Below are positions 11,939-22,121 of a DNA stretch of 64,000 bases, piece after piece (the first letter of the stretch is position 1; every line of letters starts with the position of its first letter). This DNA comes from Gammaproteobacteria bacterium (GTDB lineage Bacteria; Pseudomonadota; Gammaproteobacteria; HTCC5015): contig BPKE01000001.1 of the NCBI GenBank assembly GCA_026004975.1, positions 1 through 64,000 on the forward strand, read 5' to 3'. The position numbers were made by a program, and so were the translations under genes. The notes below the pieces were generated by a model, which saw nothing but the letters and a program-made list of their open reading frames with translations, searched no databases and had not been told where the DNA came from.

Positions 11939-13214
11939 CAGCTCGTCTCTTTCGTCGCTTGGATCAACACGTCCGCCAGCCGCGCGAGCGGCACGCTGCG
12001 CTGCTCGCCCGCTTCGCGCAAAGGTTTGAGGCCGGCGATCCCCTGCTCGCGCTCGGCCTGGGCATAGACCACGGCCCAGCGCGCACCGCTGCGGTCGGCG
12101 CGCTTGAACAGGCTCTTCAAGCTCGCCGGGCCGCCATGATACACGATCGTCTCGGCCGGCAAGGCCTCGCGCAGCGCCTCGGCCAGGCGCAGACCGCCGC
12201 CGTCGTCGTCGCCGGGGGCGAGCACGCAGGCCAAGGGCGGCCGCGGCGGCGGCGTGCCCGCCCCTCGATCAGCGCCACCAGGCGCTCGAGGCCCGCCGCG
12301 AAGCCGACCGCCGGGGTCGGCGAGCCGCCGAGCTGCGCGACCAGCCCGTCGTAGCGCCCGCCGGCGCAGACCGTGCCCTGGGCGCCGAGCGCGTCCGTGA
12401 TCCACTCGAAGACGGTGAGGTTGTAGTAGTCCAGGCCGCGCACCAGGTGGGGGTTGACGGTGTAGGGCACGTCCGCCGCGTCCAGCAGGCGCCGGAGGGC
12501 GTCGAAATGGGCGCGCGAGGCCTCGCCGAGCGCCTCCTCGAGCCGCGGCGCGCCGGCGATCAGCGGGCGCATCGCCGGGTTCTTGCTGTCCAGGATGCGC
12601 AGCGGGTTGCGCTCCAGCCGGCGGCGGCTGTCCTCGTCCAGCGCGTCCCGGTGCGCCTCGAAGTAAGCCACCAGGGCGTCCCGGTAGCGGGCGCGCTCCT
12701 CGGCCTGGCCGAGGCAGTTGATTTCCAGGCGCACCTGTCCCTCCAGGCCCAGCGCCCGCCACAGGCGGCGGCACAGCAGGATCAACTCGGCCTCGATGTG
12801 CGGCCCGGGCAGGCCGAAGACTTCGACGCCGAACTGGCGGAATTCGCGGTAGCGGCCCTTCTGCGGCCGCTCGTGCCGGTACATGGGGCCCATGTACCAG
12901 AGGCGTTGCACCTGGTTGTGCAGCAGGCCGTGCTGGATGCCGGCCCGCACGCAACCGGCGGTGCCCTCCGGCCGCAGGGACAGCGACTCGCCGTTGCGGT
13001 CCTCGAACGTGTACATCTCTTTTTCGACGATGTCGGTCACGTCGCCGATCGAGCGCTTGAACAGTTCGGTCTTCTCGACCACCGGCGTGCGGATTTCGGC
13101 GTAGCCGTAGCGGCGCATGTGGTCGGCGAGCTGTGCTTCGAGCCACTGCCAGAGCGGGGTCTGCTCGGGCAGCAGGTCGTGCATGCCGCGCACGGACTGC
13201 AGGGTCTGGCTCAT
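11938..13214 (-). CDS. hisS: Histidyl-tRNA synthetase HisS (apparent frameshift)
   Basis: Class II aminoacyl-tRNA synthetase that charges tRNA-His. The start at 13214 gives [20 protein letters not shown]. Motif 2 is around [20 protein letters not shown]. The histidine-specific parts are [16 protein letters not shown] and [20 protein letters not shown], and motif 3 is [17 protein letters not shown]. The anticodon-binding domain continues in another frame (ORF 11938..13146: [20 protein letters not shown] through [18 protein letters not shown]). The span is 3n+2, so one base is missing. Adding a G near 12260 (GAGGGGCGGGGCACG) joins the parts. It lies 11 bases after rodZ, where ispG would be expected between them. 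Confidence 0.95.
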
Positions 13215-13225
13215 GGCGGATCGCT

Positions 13226-14185
13226 TCAGGGCGAGTCGGGACGGAGATTCAGGCGGGCCGTGCGGTTGGCGCGCAGATGGGGCCCGAGGTCGATGCGGCG
13301 GCCGGCGTATTCCAGCTCGACCCGGGTGCCGTCGCCGAGCAGCACCTGCAGCGGCGGCCGACCGCGGACCTGGATCGGGCCGCGGTCGGCGTCGAACAGG
13401 CCGTATACCAGCCGGCGGCCGTCGGCGTCGTAGATTTCGATCCAGGACGGGCCGCGCAGTTGCAAGCGCAAGGGCGGGCCGTCCTCGACCCCCGCCGCCT
13501 CGAGCACTTCGCGGGCCGCCGGGTCGGCACCGGCGGGCATGCCGCCCAGGGCGGGGTGCGCCCCCCTGCCCGCCCGCTTCGGCCGCGGGGCCGGCCGTGG
13601 CCGCCGCCTCCGGCCCGGGCACGGCGGTGGGTTCGGACCTCGGGGCCGGCGCCTGGCCCGAGGCGGGCCCGCCCGCCTCGGGCGGCACCGCGACCGGGAC
13701 CGGCGGCGTGAAGGCATCGACGGCCGGCAGTCGGCCCGCCGGCCGGAGCGGCCGCCGGCGGTGCGGCGGCCGGTGACCGGCGGGCGCGGCCGCGCACCCT
13801 CGACGAACCACCAGAGCGCCGCCGCGCCGCCGCCGACCAGCAGGACGAGCAGCGCGACCGCCGCCGGCTTCCGCCCGCCGCCGGGCGCCGGGGCCCGTTG
13901 CGGGCGCGCGCCGGGTTCGGCTTCGTCTTCCTCGGGATGGGCGCGGTCGTATTCCGCGACCAGGGCGTCGGCGGGCACGTCGAGCAGCTTGGCGCAGGCG
14001 CGCAGATAACCGCGCACGTAGGCCGGCGCCGGCAGGCGGGCCTCGTCTTCGGCCTCCAGGGCCTCGATCAGCGCCGGGGCGAGGCGCAAGCGCTGGGCGA
14101 CGTCGTGCACGCTCCAGCCGGCCGCCGCCCGCGCCTCGGCGAGCGCCCGGCCGTAGCCGCCCGCGGGGCGCGCCGCGGCGCTCAC
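13226..14185 (-). CDS. rodZ: Cytoskeletal membrane protein RodZ
   Basis: RodZ links MreB to the membrane and sets rod shape. An N-terminal Cro/xre-like helix-turn-helix ([20 protein letters not shown]... [20 protein letters not shown]) comes first. A membrane helix ([20 protein letters not shown]) and a periplasmic DUF4115 domain ([20 protein letters not shown]... [20 protein letters not shown]) follow. The ORF is continuous, but the middle ([20 protein letters not shown]) is Arg-rich. The neighbouring frame reads [20 protein letters not shown], a far more typical Pro/Ala linker. Two compensating indels are therefore likely around 13560-13770. I place the start at GTG 14185, overlapping the pilF stop as GTGA; the in-frame ORF start at 14203 is possible. 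Confidence 0.88.
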   Translation of the reverse strand: MSAAARPAGGYGRALAEARAAAGWSVHDVAQRLRLAPALIEALEAEDEARLPAPAYVRGYLRACAKLLDVPADALVAEYDRAHPEEDEAEPGARPQRAPAPGGGRKPAAVALLVLLVGGGAAALWWFVEGARPRPPVTGRRTAGGRSGRRADCRPSMPSRRRSRSRCRPRRAGPPRARRRPRGPNPPPCPGRRRRPRPAPRPKRAGRGAHPALGGMPAGADPAAREVLEAAGVEDGPPLRLQLRGPSWIEIYDADGRRLVYGLFDADRGPIQVRGRPPLQVLLGDGTRVELEYAGRRIDLGPHLRANRTARLNLRPDSP

Positions 14186-14956
14186 GGCGCTCGCCCCCGG
14201 CACGGCGGCCGTCGACGGCCAGGTTCTTCAAGCCGCAGCCGGTAGCTCGCCTCGCCGTCGCGGTCGCCGGCGTCGCGCGCCAGGCGCACGGCCAGCGACA
14301 AGGTCTCGGCCGTGTGGCGCCCGCCGGCCTTCTCGAAGCGCTTGAGCCAGGCGTAGCCGAGCCCCGGTTGACCGCGCTTCTCGTACAGGACGGCCATCTC
14401 CAGCAGCGCATCGGCGAAATTCGGCGCCGCGGCCAGCGCCTGGCGCAGGTGGCGCTCGGCGCGGTCCAGGTCGCCGGCCTTGATCGCGCAGCGCCCGGCG
14501 TTGGTGTAGGCGTACTCGGGCGTCTCGTAGAGCGGGTCGCGCAGGGCCGCCATGAATTGCTTCTCGGCCGCCTCGTAGCGCCCCTGGCTGCACAAGAAGG
14601 TGCCGTAGTTGTTGCGATAGACGGGGTTGGACGGCTCGAGGCGCAGCGCGCGTTCGAAGTGTTTTTCGGCCTCTTCGGGGCGCCCGAGGCGGGTCCACAG
14701 CAGCGCGTAGCCGGCGTGCGCGGCGGCCAGCCGCGGGTTCTGCGCCAGCGCCTTTTCGAACTTGCGCTTGGCCTGGTCCAGCCGCCCCTGGGCGAGGTAG
14801 CCGTGGCCGAGCTGGGCGTTGAGCTCGGCGGCGCGCTCGAGATCCCGGCGCGTTTCGGACGGGCCGGCGCAGGCCGCCAGCACGGCCGTCGACGAGCAGG
14901 ACGGCGGCGCGCGCCGCGCAACGGCCGGGCCGGCGGGCGTGGCGGGACGGGCTCAT
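14182..14956 (-). CDS. pilF: Type IV pilus assembly lipoprotein PilF/PilW (apparent frameshift)
   Basis: PilF (PilW) is the outer-membrane TPR lipoprotein that pilots the PilQ secretin. The main frame has six or so TPR units, with [40 protein letters not shown] and [20 protein letters not shown] as clear helices. The signal peptide begins at the ATG at 14956 ([19 protein letters not shown]) in another frame and joins near 14885-14900. The restored lipobox is LAAC with Cys acylation ([16 protein letters not shown]). The span is 3n+1, so one extra base. It sits between rlmN and rodZ as in Pseudomonas. Together with comEA in the window it suggests type IV pili and DNA uptake. Confidence 0.87.
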
Positions 14957-14995
14957 CGCGCGATCCTCCTCGGTCGATGCAGGGCTCGGCGCGCC

Positions 14996-15001
14996 ATTAT
15001 A
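14996..15001 (-). promoter_or_regulatory. Candidate -10 box for pilF, built into the rlmN stop codon
   Basis: TATAAT on the minus strand, 39 bases before the pilF ATG. The TAA stop of rlmN (14999-14997) is the TAA inside this hexamer. No strong -35 at 16-18 bases, and transcription also probably enters from ndk-rlmN. Confidence 0.4.
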
Positions 15002-16157
15002 GCGGCGCCTTCGCCCCCGCTTCGGGACGCCGTTCACCGTAACGCGGCGCGGCGAAGCGCAGGTGGCGGGCGCTGCGGTCCTGCACCCGGCCGGCGAGCT
15101 GGCCGCAGGCCGCGTCGATGTCCTGGCCGCGCGTCTTGCGCACCGTGACGACATGGCCGCGCGCACGCAGGGTCTCGGCGAAGCGCTCGATGGCGTGGGC
15201 GCTCGAGCAGCGGTAACCGCTGCCCGGAAAGGGATTGAACGGGATCAGGTTGAGCTTGCACGGCAGGCCCCGCAGCAGGCGGCCCAGCGCCCGCGCGTGC
15301 TCGGGACGGTCGTTGACGCCGTCGAGCATCACGTATTCGAAGGTGACGCGCCGGCGGGCGCGGCCGGCGACGTAGCGGCGGCAGGCGGCCATCAGCTCGG
15401 CGAGCGGGAAGCGCCGGTTGATCGGCACGAGTTCGTCGCGCAGGGCGTCGTCGGGCGCGTGCAGGGACACCGCCAGGCTGACTTCGCTGTGCTCGCGCAG
15501 GCGGTCGATCATCGGCACCACGCCCGCCGTGCTGACGGTGACGCGGCGCTTGCTCAAGCCGTAGGCGTGGTCGCTGACCATCAGGTTCAAGGCCGGCAGC
15601 ACCTCGCGCAGGTTGAGCAGCGGTTCGCCCATGCCCATCAGGACGACGTTGGTGATCGCGCCCGGCTCCAGGCCCGCCTCGGCGAGCAGCCGCCGCGCCA
15701 GCCACAGTTGGCCGACGATCTCGGCGCTGGTCAGGTTGCGGTTGAACCCCTGCCGGGCGGTGGCGCAGAAGGCGCAATCCAGGCTGCAGCCCACCTGGGA
15801 CGAGACGCACAGCGTGCCCCGGTTGGGCTCGGGGATGAACACCATCTCGACGACGTTCCCCGGCCCGCCCGCCGGATCGTCCAGGCCCAGCAGCCATTTG
15901 CGCGTGCCGTCGGCCGACACCGCCGTGCCCAGCACGCGCGGGGCCGCGACGCAGGCCGTCTCGGCCAGGCGCGCGCGCAAGGCCTTGGAGAGGTCGGTCA
16001 TGCACGCGAAGTCGTCGACGCCGCGCCGGTGGATCCAACCGAGCAGTTGCCGGGCGCGGAACGGCCGCTCGCCGTCGGCCTCGAGCCAACGGCGCAGCGC
16101 GGCCTCGTCCAGGCCCAGCAGGTTGACGCGTCCGGCGCGGCGGGCGGTGTCTTCCAC
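14997..16157 (-). CDS. rlmN: Dual-specificity RNA (C2) methyltransferase RlmN
   Basis: Radical-SAM enzyme that methylates C2 of A2503 in 23S rRNA and A37 in tRNAs. It has 386 residues in an intact frame from the ATG at 16157. The radical-SAM cysteines are in [20 protein letters not shown]. The SAM-binding stretch [20 protein letters not shown] and the C-terminal catalytic cysteine region near [12 protein letters not shown] are present. It follows ndk by 8 bases and precedes pilF by 40, the canonical ndk-rlmN-pilF order. Confidence 0.97.
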   Translation of the reverse strand: MEDTARRAGRVNLLGLDEAALRRWLEADGERPFRARQLLGWIHRRGVDDFACMTDLSKALRARLAETACVAAPRVLGTAVSADGTRKWLLGLDDPAGGPGNVVEMVFIPEPNRGTLCVSSQVGCSLDCAFCATARQGFNRNLTSAEIVGQLWLARRLLAEAGLEPGAITNVVLMGMGEPLLNLREVLPALNLMVSDHAYGLSKRRVTVSTAGVVPMIDRLREHSEVSLAVSLHAPDDALRDELVPINRRFPLAELMAACRRYVAGRARRRVTFEYVMLDGVNDRPEHARALGRLLRGLPCKLNLIPFNPFPGSGYRCSSAHAIERFAETLRARGHVVTVRKTRGQDIDAACGQLAGRVQDRSARHLRFAAPRYGERRPEAGAKAPL

Positions 16158-16165
16158 GGCGTCGT

Positions 16166-16600
16166 TCAGCGGGTGCGCGGGCAGATCTTGACCGGGCCGG
16201 AGAAGAAGAATTCGATTTCCTTCCGGGCGGTTTCGGGGCTGTCGGAGCCGTGCACGACGTTCTCGTCGATCGAGGTGGCGAAGTCGCCGCGGATCGTGCC
16301 GGGGCCGGCCTTGGCGGGGTCGGTGGCGCCCATCAGCTCGCGGTTGCGCGCGATCGCGTCCTCGCCCTCCAGCACCTGGACCATGACCGGCCCGGAGGTC
16401 ATGAACTCGACCAGGTCGTTGAAGAAGGGCCGCTCGCGGTGCACGGCGTAGAACGCCTCGGCTTGCTCACGGGTCAGGTGGAGCATCTGCGCCGCGACGA
16501 TGCGCAGCCCGGCTTCCTCGAAACGGGTGTAGATCTTGCCGATGATGTTCTTGGCCACCCCGTCCGGTTTGATGATGGACAGCGTCCGTTCGATCGCCAT
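16166..16600 (-). CDS. ndk: Nucleoside diphosphate kinase Ndk
   Basis: Ndk transfers the gamma phosphate of ATP to other NDPs through a phosphohistidine. From the ATG at 16600 there are 144 residues, the usual length. N-terminus [20 protein letters not shown]. The catalytic histidine is in [20 protein letters not shown]. The longer ORF start at 16675 is rejected because its extra 25 residues match no family member. First gene of the ndk-to-der operon. Confidence 0.98.
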   Translation of the reverse strand: MAIERTLSIIKPDGVAKNIIGKIYTRFEEAGLRIVAAQMLHLTREQAEAFYAVHRERPFFNDLVEFMTSGPVMVQVLEGEDAIARNRELMGATDPAKAGPGTIRGDFATSIDENVVHGSDSPETARKEIEFFFSGPVKICPRTR

Positions 16601-16687
16601 GGTCGAAAAAACCTCGAAAACGTTGGGAAGGATACGGGAAAGCGGCAATTCTACGCGCGCGCGGCCCGCGCGCAAAGCCGCGGCCGC

Positions 16688-17125
16688 TCACGGGCGCCGG
16701 CCGCGTTCGAAGGCTTCGACCGGCCCGCATCGCACCGTGAAGATCTCATGGGCCTCGGGACGGCGGCGCCGGGCGCAGAGTCGGGCATGGCGCGCGGGGT
16801 CGCGCGTGGCGAGCTTGTCGAGCAGATGCGCCCATTCGAAACGCAGCTGGCCGTCGGTGACGGTCAAGCGCGCTCGGGTGCCGGGCGCGAACTTGCCGGG
16901 ATCGAAACGGTAGCCGCGCCGCGCCGCCTCGGCCCACAGGCCCGCGAGGTAGGCGTCGACGGCGGCGAGCGGGTCCGGCGCCGCGCGGAAGCGGTCCAAC
17001 TGGGGATGGTGGCGATAACCGCGGGTGCGGCCGGCGAGCACCGCCTTGGCGAGCAGGGCTTCGCGCCAGCAGGCGAGGAGCCCGACGCGGTCCAGATAAC
17101 GCGGGTGCAAAGACCACAGGCGCAT
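16688..17125 (-). CDS. Pyrimidine dimer DNA glycosylase / endonuclease V family protein
   Basis: A small (145-residue) protein of the Pyr_excise family, which includes T4 DenV-type pyrimidine-dimer glycosylases and many uncharacterised bacterial members. The N-terminus MRLWSLHPRYLDRVGLLACW and the stretch AVLAGRTRGYRHHPQLDRFR are the signature of the bacterial branch. Intact frame, no signal peptide. It sits alone between tRNA-Ser and ndk with 65-87-base gaps, and a hairpin separates it from the tRNA. A UV-repair role is a family inference. Many bacterial members lack biochemical proof and are annotated as hypothetical. Confidence 0.75.
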   Translation of the reverse strand: MRLWSLHPRYLDRVGLLACWREALLAKAVLAGRTRGYRHHPQLDRFRAAPDPLAAVDAYLAGLWAEAARRGYRFDPGKFAPGTRARLTVTDGQLRFEWAHLLDKLATRDPARHARLCARRRRPEAHEIFTVRCGPVEAFERGRRP

Positions 17126-17157
17126 GGACTGGGTCCAGGAGGCGGGCCGTCAACCGG

Positions 17158-17183
17158 AAACGGCCCCCGTGCGGAGGCCGTTT
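17158..17183 (-). terminator. Hairpin after tRNA-Ser
   Basis: AAACGGCC and GGCCGTTT form a perfect 8-base-pair stem around a 10-base loop, 8 bases beyond the CCA end of tRNA-Ser on the minus strand. It lacks a long T-run, but its own arm ends in TTT. It fits a terminator between the tRNA and the glycosylase gene. Confidence 0.5.
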
Positions 17184-17190
17184 CGCGCTA

Positions 17191-17283
17191 TGGCGGAGAG
17201 GGAGGGATTCGAACCCTCGATACGGTTTTAAGCCGTATACTCCCTTAGCAGGGGAGCGCCTTCGGCCACTCGGCCACCTCTCC
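17191..17283 (-). tRNA. tRNA-Ser (anticodon GCT)
   Basis: A class II tRNA of 93 bases with encoded CCA. The 5' acceptor strand GGAGAGG pairs with CCTCTCC before the G discriminator. The D arm region is GGCCGAGTGGCCGAAGGC, the anticodon loop contains GCT (CCCTGCTAAGG), the long variable arm is TATACGGCTTAAAACCGTAT, and the T loop is GGTTCGAATCC. It reads AGY serine codons. It lies downstream of csrA, the classic alaS-csrA-serV arrangement. Confidence 0.97.
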
Positions 17284-17374
17284 GGGCGGGCGCGCTGGGC
17301 GCCTGGGTCGCGATTCTAGCCGAAACCGGCGGTGGATTTCGACCCTTTCTCGCCACCGCCGGAACGGCTCGAAA

Positions 17375-17608
17375 TCACGCCTGGCCGTCTTCGGTTCCCG
17401 TGCCGCGCGGCGTCTCGTCGGACTGCGCGCGCGCCGCCGCTTCCCGTTCACGCTTGATGCGCTCGTAGATTTCCTCGCGGTGGACGGGAATCTCCTTGGG
17501 GGCGCTGACGCCGATGCGGACCTGGTTGCCCTTCACGCCGAGCACGGTCACCACCACGTCGTCGCCCACCATGAGGGCTTCACCGACCCGTCTGGTCAAT
17601 ATCAACAT
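17375..17608 (-). CDS. csrA: Carbon storage regulator CsrA
   Basis: RNA-binding post-transcriptional regulator that recognises AGGA/GGA hairpins. The 77-residue protein starts [20 protein letters not shown] and keeps the RNA-contacting end region ([20 protein letters not shown]). The C-terminal tail is somewhat long and acidic. The Shine-Dalgarno region reads AGGAGTACAGGACG before the ATG, with two AGGA/GGA motifs, so CsrA could repress its own translation as in E. coli. It lies downstream of lysC and upstream of tRNA-Ser, with its own candidate promoter. Confidence 0.97.
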   Translation of the reverse strand: MLILTRRVGEALMVGDDVVVTVLGVKGNQVRIGVSAPKEIPVHREEIYERIKREREAAARAQSDETPRGTGTEDGQA

Positions 17609-17693
17609 CGTCCTGTACTCCTGGTTGAGGCTGCTCGAAGGTCACCTGGCGCCGCTTTCGCTCCCTGTTGTCCTTGGCGCGACGCAATGGCCG

Positions 17694-17722
17694 ATTATAG
17701 ACGCCTTCGCCCCCCCTCTCCA
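17694..17722 (-). promoter_or_regulatory. Candidate csrA promoter
   Basis: On the minus strand TGGAGA (17722-17717), a 17-base spacer and a perfect TATAAT (17699-17694) lie in the 134-base lysC-csrA gap. This gives a leader of roughly 75-80 bases before csrA, enough for extra CsrA-binding hairpins. Confidence 0.5.
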
Positions 17723-17742
17723 CATGCGCGACCCGCGACGGC

Positions 17743-18993
17743 TCAGGCCGGCGCGCCCCCGGCCGCGCCGGGGGCGCGGTCGAGCCCGAAAGCGGCGTGC
17801 AGGGCCCGCACGCCGAGCTCCAGGTATTTTTCGTCGATGACCACCGAAATCTTGATCTCGGAGGTGGAGATCATCCGAATGTTGATGTTCTCGGCCGCCA
17901 GGGCCGCGAACATGCGGCTGGCGATGCCGGCGTGGGAGCGCATGCCGACACCGACCAGCGACAGCTTGACGATGCCGGTGTCGCCCCGCACTTCGCGGGC
18001 GCCGAGCCGCTCGGCGACACCGCGCAGGATGTCCAGGGCGCGCTCATAGTCGTTGCGGTGAACGGTGAACGTGAAGTCGGTGCTGTTGCCGTCGGCACCG
18101 ATGTTCTGCACGATCATGTCGACCTCGATGTTGGCCTCGGCGATCGGGCCGAGGATGGCCGCGGCGATGCCGGGCCGGTCGGGCACGCCGGTGACGGTGA
18201 GCTGGGCCTCGTCGCGGTTGAAGGCGATGCCCGAAATCTGAGCGGCTTCCACCTCTTCGTCCTCCTCGAAGGTGATCAGGGTGCCCGGGCCGTCCTGGAA
18301 GGTGGACAGCACGCGCAAGGGCACGCGGTACTTGCCGGCGAACTCCACCGAGCGGATCTGCAGCACCTTCGAGCCCAGGCTCGCCATTTCGAGCATTTCC
18401 TCGAAGGTGATGCGGTCCAGCCGCCGGGCCTTGGGCTCGATGCGCGGGTCGGTCGTGTAGACGCCGTCCACGTCGGTGTAGATCTGGCACTCGTCGGCGC
18501 GCAAGGCGGCGGCGAGCGCCACGGCGGTGGTGTCCGAGCCGCCGCGCCCGAGGGTGGTGATGTTGCCGTTTTCATCGACCCCCTGGAAGCCGGCCACCAC
18601 CACCACCCGGCCCTCGGCCAGGTCGCGGCGGATCCGTTCGTCGTCGATGCGCCGGATGCGGGCCTTGGTGTGCGCGCTGTCGGTGACGATCTGAACCTGG
18701 GCGCCGGTGTAGGAACGCGCTGGGCAACCGCGTTTGCCGAGCGCCATGCACAGCAGCGCGATGGTCACCTGCTCGCCGGTGGCAAGCAGCACATCGAGCT
18801 CGCGCGGGTCGGGCCGCGGCTGGATCGCGCGCGCCAGTTCGAGCAGGCGGTTGGTCTCGCCGGCCATCGCCGAGACGACCACCACCAGCCGGTGCCCGGC
18901 CTCGCGGGCGCGCAACACCTTGTCGGCCACGTGCTCGATGCGCTCGACCGAGCCCACCGATGTGCCGCCATATTTCTGCACGATCAGGGCCAT
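17743..18993 (-). CDS. lysC: Aspartate kinase (lysC-type)
   Basis: Phosphorylates aspartate, the first step toward lysine, threonine and methionine. It has 416 residues from the ATG at 18993 (MALIVQKYGGTSVGSVERIE, the kinase signature). The AspK catalytic domain spans about residues 1-245 (GRGGSDTTAVALAAALRADE). Two regulatory ACT domains follow (VTGVPDRPGIAAAILGPIAE and LSLVGVGMRSHAGIASRMFA), so feedback control by lysine and/or threonine is expected. The longer ORF start at 19074 overlaps alaS and is rejected. The alaS-lysC-csrA order is common in Pseudomonas-like genomes. Confidence 0.96.
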   Translation of the reverse strand: MALIVQKYGGTSVGSVERIEHVADKVLRAREAGHRLVVVVSAMAGETNRLLELARAIQPRPDPRELDVLLATGEQVTIALLCMALGKRGCPARSYTGAQVQIVTDSAHTKARIRRIDDERIRRDLAEGRVVVVAGFQGVDENGNITTLGRGGSDTTAVALAAALRADECQIYTDVDGVYTTDPRIEPKARRLDRITFEEMLEMASLGSKVLQIRSVEFAGKYRVPLRVLSTFQDGPGTLITFEEDEEVEAAQISGIAFNRDEAQLTVTGVPDRPGIAAAILGPIAEANIEVDMIVQNIGADGNSTDFTFTVHRNDYERALDILRGVAERLGAREVRGDTGIVKLSLVGVGMRSHAGIASRMFAALAAENINIRMISTSEIKISVVIDEKYLELGVRALHAAFGLDRAPGAAGGAPA

Positions 18994-19036
18994 GGATTGG
19001 AGCAGACCTCCTTCGCGGAATCGATGCGGCGGGACA

Positions 19037-21643
19037 TCAGCCCGCCAGTTTGGCGCGCACCCAGTCGACGACACCCGCCAGGGCGGCGTCCAGGCCGGCC
19101 GGGTCGGTCCCGCCCGCCTGAGCGAAATCGGCGCGGCCGCCGCCGCGCCCCCCGACCTGTTGGGCGACGGCGTTGACGAGCTCGCCGGCGCGCACGGTGT
19201 CGCTCAGGCCCGGGGTGACCCCGGCGGCCAGGCGCACTTTGCCGTCCTCGACGGCGGCCAGCACGACGACCGCGCGCTGCAGGCGGTTGCGCAGGCCGTC
19301 GACCGCCTCGCGAAGGGTCTTCGCGTCGGCCCCCTCGAGCCGGGCGGCGACGACTTTCACGCCGTCCACGTCGACCGCCTCGGCGGCGAGATCGCGGCCG
19401 GCGCGGCCGGCCAAGCGGCGCTTCAAGGTGTCGACTTGTTTTTCGAGGTCGCGTTGCCGTTCCAGAAGTGCGGCGGCACGGGCCTCGAGGCGCTCGACGC
19501 CGCCGGCCTTGAGCAGCGCGTCCAAGCGCTGCAGCAAGGCCTCCGCGTCCTGCGCCCAGCGCAGCGCCGCACGTCCGGTGATCGCTTCGATGCGGCGCAC
19601 GCCGGCTGCCACGCCGCCCTCGGCGACGATCTTGAACAAGCCGATGTCGCCGGTGCGGCGCACGTGGGTGCCACCGCACAGTTCCTTGGAGACTTCGCCC
19701 AGGCTCATCACGCGCACCCGCTCGCCGTATTTCTCGCCGAACAAGGCGATGGCGCCGGCACGGCGCGCCTCTTCCATCGACATGTATTCGGCCTGTGCCG
19801 GCACGTTGTCGAGGATCCAGTCGTTGACCAGGGTCTCGATGCGCCGCTTGTCCTCGTCACCGAGCGGCCGGTCGTGGGAGAAATCGAAGCGCAGGCGGTC
19901 CTCGTCGACCAGCGAGCCTTTCTGCTGGACGTGCTCGCCGAGCACCCGGCGCAGGGCCGCGTGCAGCAGGTGGGTGGCCGAGTGGTTGCGGACGATCGCC
20001 CGCCGACGCTCGGCGTCGACTTCGGCGCGGACGGTGTCGCCGCGGCCCAGCCGGCCGCGGCGCAGCACCCCGATGTGGAGGATGGCGTCGGCCAGCGGTT
20101 GGGTGTCCTGCACTTCGAACTCGGCGCCCTCGGCGGCGATGCGGCCGCGGTCGCCCACCTGGCCGCCGCCCTCGGGGTAGAACGGGGTGCGGTCGAGCAC
20201 CACCACCCCCTCTTGTCCCGCCTCGAGGTGCTCGACGGGTTCGCCGTCGCGCAGCAGGTGCAACACCCGCGCCTCGACGCTCAGTTCCTCGTAGCCGCGG
20301 AACTCGCTGGCGCCGTCGATGGCGGGGGTGCGACTCAAATCGACCTTGAAGCGGCCGGCGGCCTGGGCGCGGCGGCGCTGCTCGGCCATGCACGCCTCGT
20401 AGCCGGCCATGTCCAGCGCAAGACCGCGTTCGCGGGCGATGTCCGCGGTCAGGTCGACCGGAAAACCGTAGGTGTCGTACAGCTTGAACACCAGCTCGCC
20501 GGGCAGGGTCTTGCCGGGCAAGGCGGCGATCGCCTCTTCGAGCAACGCCATGCCCTGCTCGAGGGTCTGGGCGAAACGCGCCTCTTCCTGTTCGAGCACC
20601 GCGGCGATGCGCGCCTCGTCGCGGCGCAACTCCGGGTAGGCGTCCCCCATCCACTCACCGAGCGGCGCCACCAGGCGGTGGAAGAACGGCCGCCGGCAGC
20701 CGAGCTTGTGGCCGTGGCGGATCGCCCGGCGGATGATCCGCCGCAGCACGTAGCCGCGCCCCTCGTTCGCGGGCAGCACGCCGTCGGCGACGAGGAAGGC
20801 GCTGGAGCGGATGTGGTCGGCGATCACCTTGAGCGACGGGTCGGTGAGGTCGCTCGCGCCGGTCACCTCGGCCGCGGCGCGGATCAGACCGCGGAACAAG
20901 TCGATGTCGTAATTGCTGTGAACCCCCTGCATGACGGCGGCCAGCCGCTCCAATCCCATCCCGGTGTCCACCGAGGGCTTGGGCAGGGGGTCGAGCCGTC
21001 CGTCCGCCGACCGGTTGTACTGCATGAACACCAGGTTCCAGATTTCGACATAGCGATCGCCGTCGGCCTCGGCGCTGCCCGGCGGCCCGCCCGGCACCGC
21101 CGGGCCGTGGTCGTAGAAGATCTCCGAGCAGGGACCGCAGGGACCGGTGTCGCCCATCTGCCAGAAATTGTCGCTGCCGGCGATGCGGGAGAAGCGCGCC
21201 GGGTCGACGCCGATTTTCTCCAGCCAGATGCGGGCGGCCTCGTCGTCGTCGACGTGCACCGTGATCCACAGGCGTTCCGGCGGCAACCGCAGATCCTCGG
21301 TCAGGAAGCGCCAGGCGTACTCGATCGCGCCTTCCTTGAAGTAGTCGCCGAAAGAGAAATTGCCCAGCATCTCGAAGAATGTGTGGTGCCGCGCGGTGTA
21401 GCCGACGTTCTCCAGGTCGTTGTGTTTGCCCCCGGCACGCACGCAACGCTGGCTGCTGGCCGCGCGGGTATAGGGGCGCTTTTCCAGGCCGAGGAAGACG
21501 TCTTTGAACTGCACCATCCCGGCGTTGGTGAACAGCAGCGTCGGATCGTTGGCGGGCACCAACGACGAAGACGGCACGATGGTGTGGCCGTTCTGGGCGA
21601 AAAAGTCGAGGAAACGGCTGCGCAGTTCGGCCAGGGTCGTCAT
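19037..21643 (-). CDS. alaS: Alanyl-tRNA synthetase AlaS
   Basis: Charges tRNA-Ala and edits Ser/Gly mischarging. The 868 residues are in one unbroken frame. The N-terminal catalytic core begins [20 protein letters not shown], with motif 2 near [20 protein letters not shown]. The editing-domain zinc motifs are [20 protein letters not shown] and [21 protein letters not shown]-Ala oligomerisation domain, glycine-rich near [15 protein letters not shown], ends the protein. Spacing: 33 bases after recX and 43 before lysC. Confidence 0.98.
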   Translation of the reverse strand: MTTLAELRSRFLDFFAQNGHTIVPSSSLVPANDPTLLFTNAGMVQFKDVFLGLEKRPYTRAASSQRCVRAGGKHNDLENVGYTARHHTFFEMLGNFSFGDYFKEGAIEYAWRFLTEDLRLPPERLWITVHVDDDEAARIWLEKIGVDPARFSRIAGSDNFWQMGDTGPCGPCSEIFYDHGPAVPGGPPGSAEADGDRYVEIWNLVFMQYNRSADGRLDPLPKPSVDTGMGLERLAAVMQGVHSNYDIDLFRGLIRAAAEVTGASDLTDPSLKVIADHIRSSAFLVADGVLPANEGRGYVLRRIIRRAIRHGHKLGCRRPFFHRLVAPLGEWMGDAYPELRRDEARIAAVLEQEEARFAQTLEQGMALLEEAIAALPGKTLPGELVFKLYDTYGFPVDLTADIARERGLALDMAGYEACMAEQRRRAQAAGRFKVDLSRTPAIDGASEFRGYEELSVEARVLHLLRDGEPVEHLEAGQEGVVVLDRTPFYPEGGGQVGDRGRIAAEGAEFEVQDTQPLADAILHIGVLRRGRLGRGDTVRAEVDAERRRAIVRNHSATHLLHAALRRVLGEHVQQKGSLVDEDRLRFDFSHDRPLGDEDKRRIETLVNDWILDNVPAQAEYMSMEEARRAGAIALFGEKYGERVRVMSLGEVSKELCGGTHVRRTGDIGLFKIVAEGGVAAGVRRIEAITGRAALRWAQDAEALLQRLDALLKAGGVERLEARAAALLERQRDLEKQVDTLKRRLAGRAGRDLAAEAVDVDGVKVVAARLEGADAKTLREAVDGLRNRLQRAVVVLAAVEDGKVRLAAGVTPGLSDTVRAGELVNAVAQQVGGRGGGRADFAQAGGTDPAGLDAALAGVVDWVRAKLAG

Positions 21644-21676
21644 GTTCGGTCGTTCTCCGGACGGTTCTTCGCCTCG

Positions 21677-22099
21677 TCAGTCGGCGCGGAAACCCAGTGC
21701 GTGGCGCACTTGCTCGGGCGTGAACCCGCGCTGCTGCAGGAACGCCATGCGCTTGGCGCGCTCGCGTTCGTCGGTCGGCGCGGTCTCGCCGTAGCGTTTC
21801 AGGTAGGCGCGCCGCGCCAGATCCCGCCAGCGCCCCTTGTACGGCGCCAGCGCCTCATCGATCACCGCGTCGTCCAAGCCCCGGGCGAGCAGCTCGGCGC
21901 GGATGCGCAGCGGTCCGGCGCCGCGTTCCACCCGGTTGAGCACGAAGTACTCGGCGAAACGCGCATCGGACTGCATGCCCTCTGCGGCAAGCGCATCGAG
22001 CACCGCGTCGATGATCTCCTCGGGGCATTCGCGGGCGCGCAGCTTGAGCACCAGCTCTCGGCGCGAGTGCTCGCGCCGGGCCAGCAGGCCCAGCGCCAC
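21677..22099 (-). CDS. recX: RecA regulatory protein RecX
   Basis: RecX binds the RecA filament and moderates its activity. The annotated 140-residue frame ([59 protein letters not shown]) has the three tandem three-helix repeats of the family. The GTG at 22099 is the first recognised start. The frame stays open a few codons upstream ([11 protein letters not shown]), so the true start could be a little earlier. It follows recA by 22 bases and probably depends on the recA promoter. Confidence 0.93.
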   Translation of the reverse strand: MALGLLARREHSRRELVLKLRARECPEEIIDAVLDALAAEGMQSDARFAEYFVLNRVERGAGPLRIRAELLARGLDDAVIDEALAPYKGRWRDLARRAYLKRYGETAPTDERERAKRMAFLQQRGFTPEQVRHALGFRAD

Positions 22100-22121
22100 C
22101 TCCCGCGCCGCGAATTCCGTT

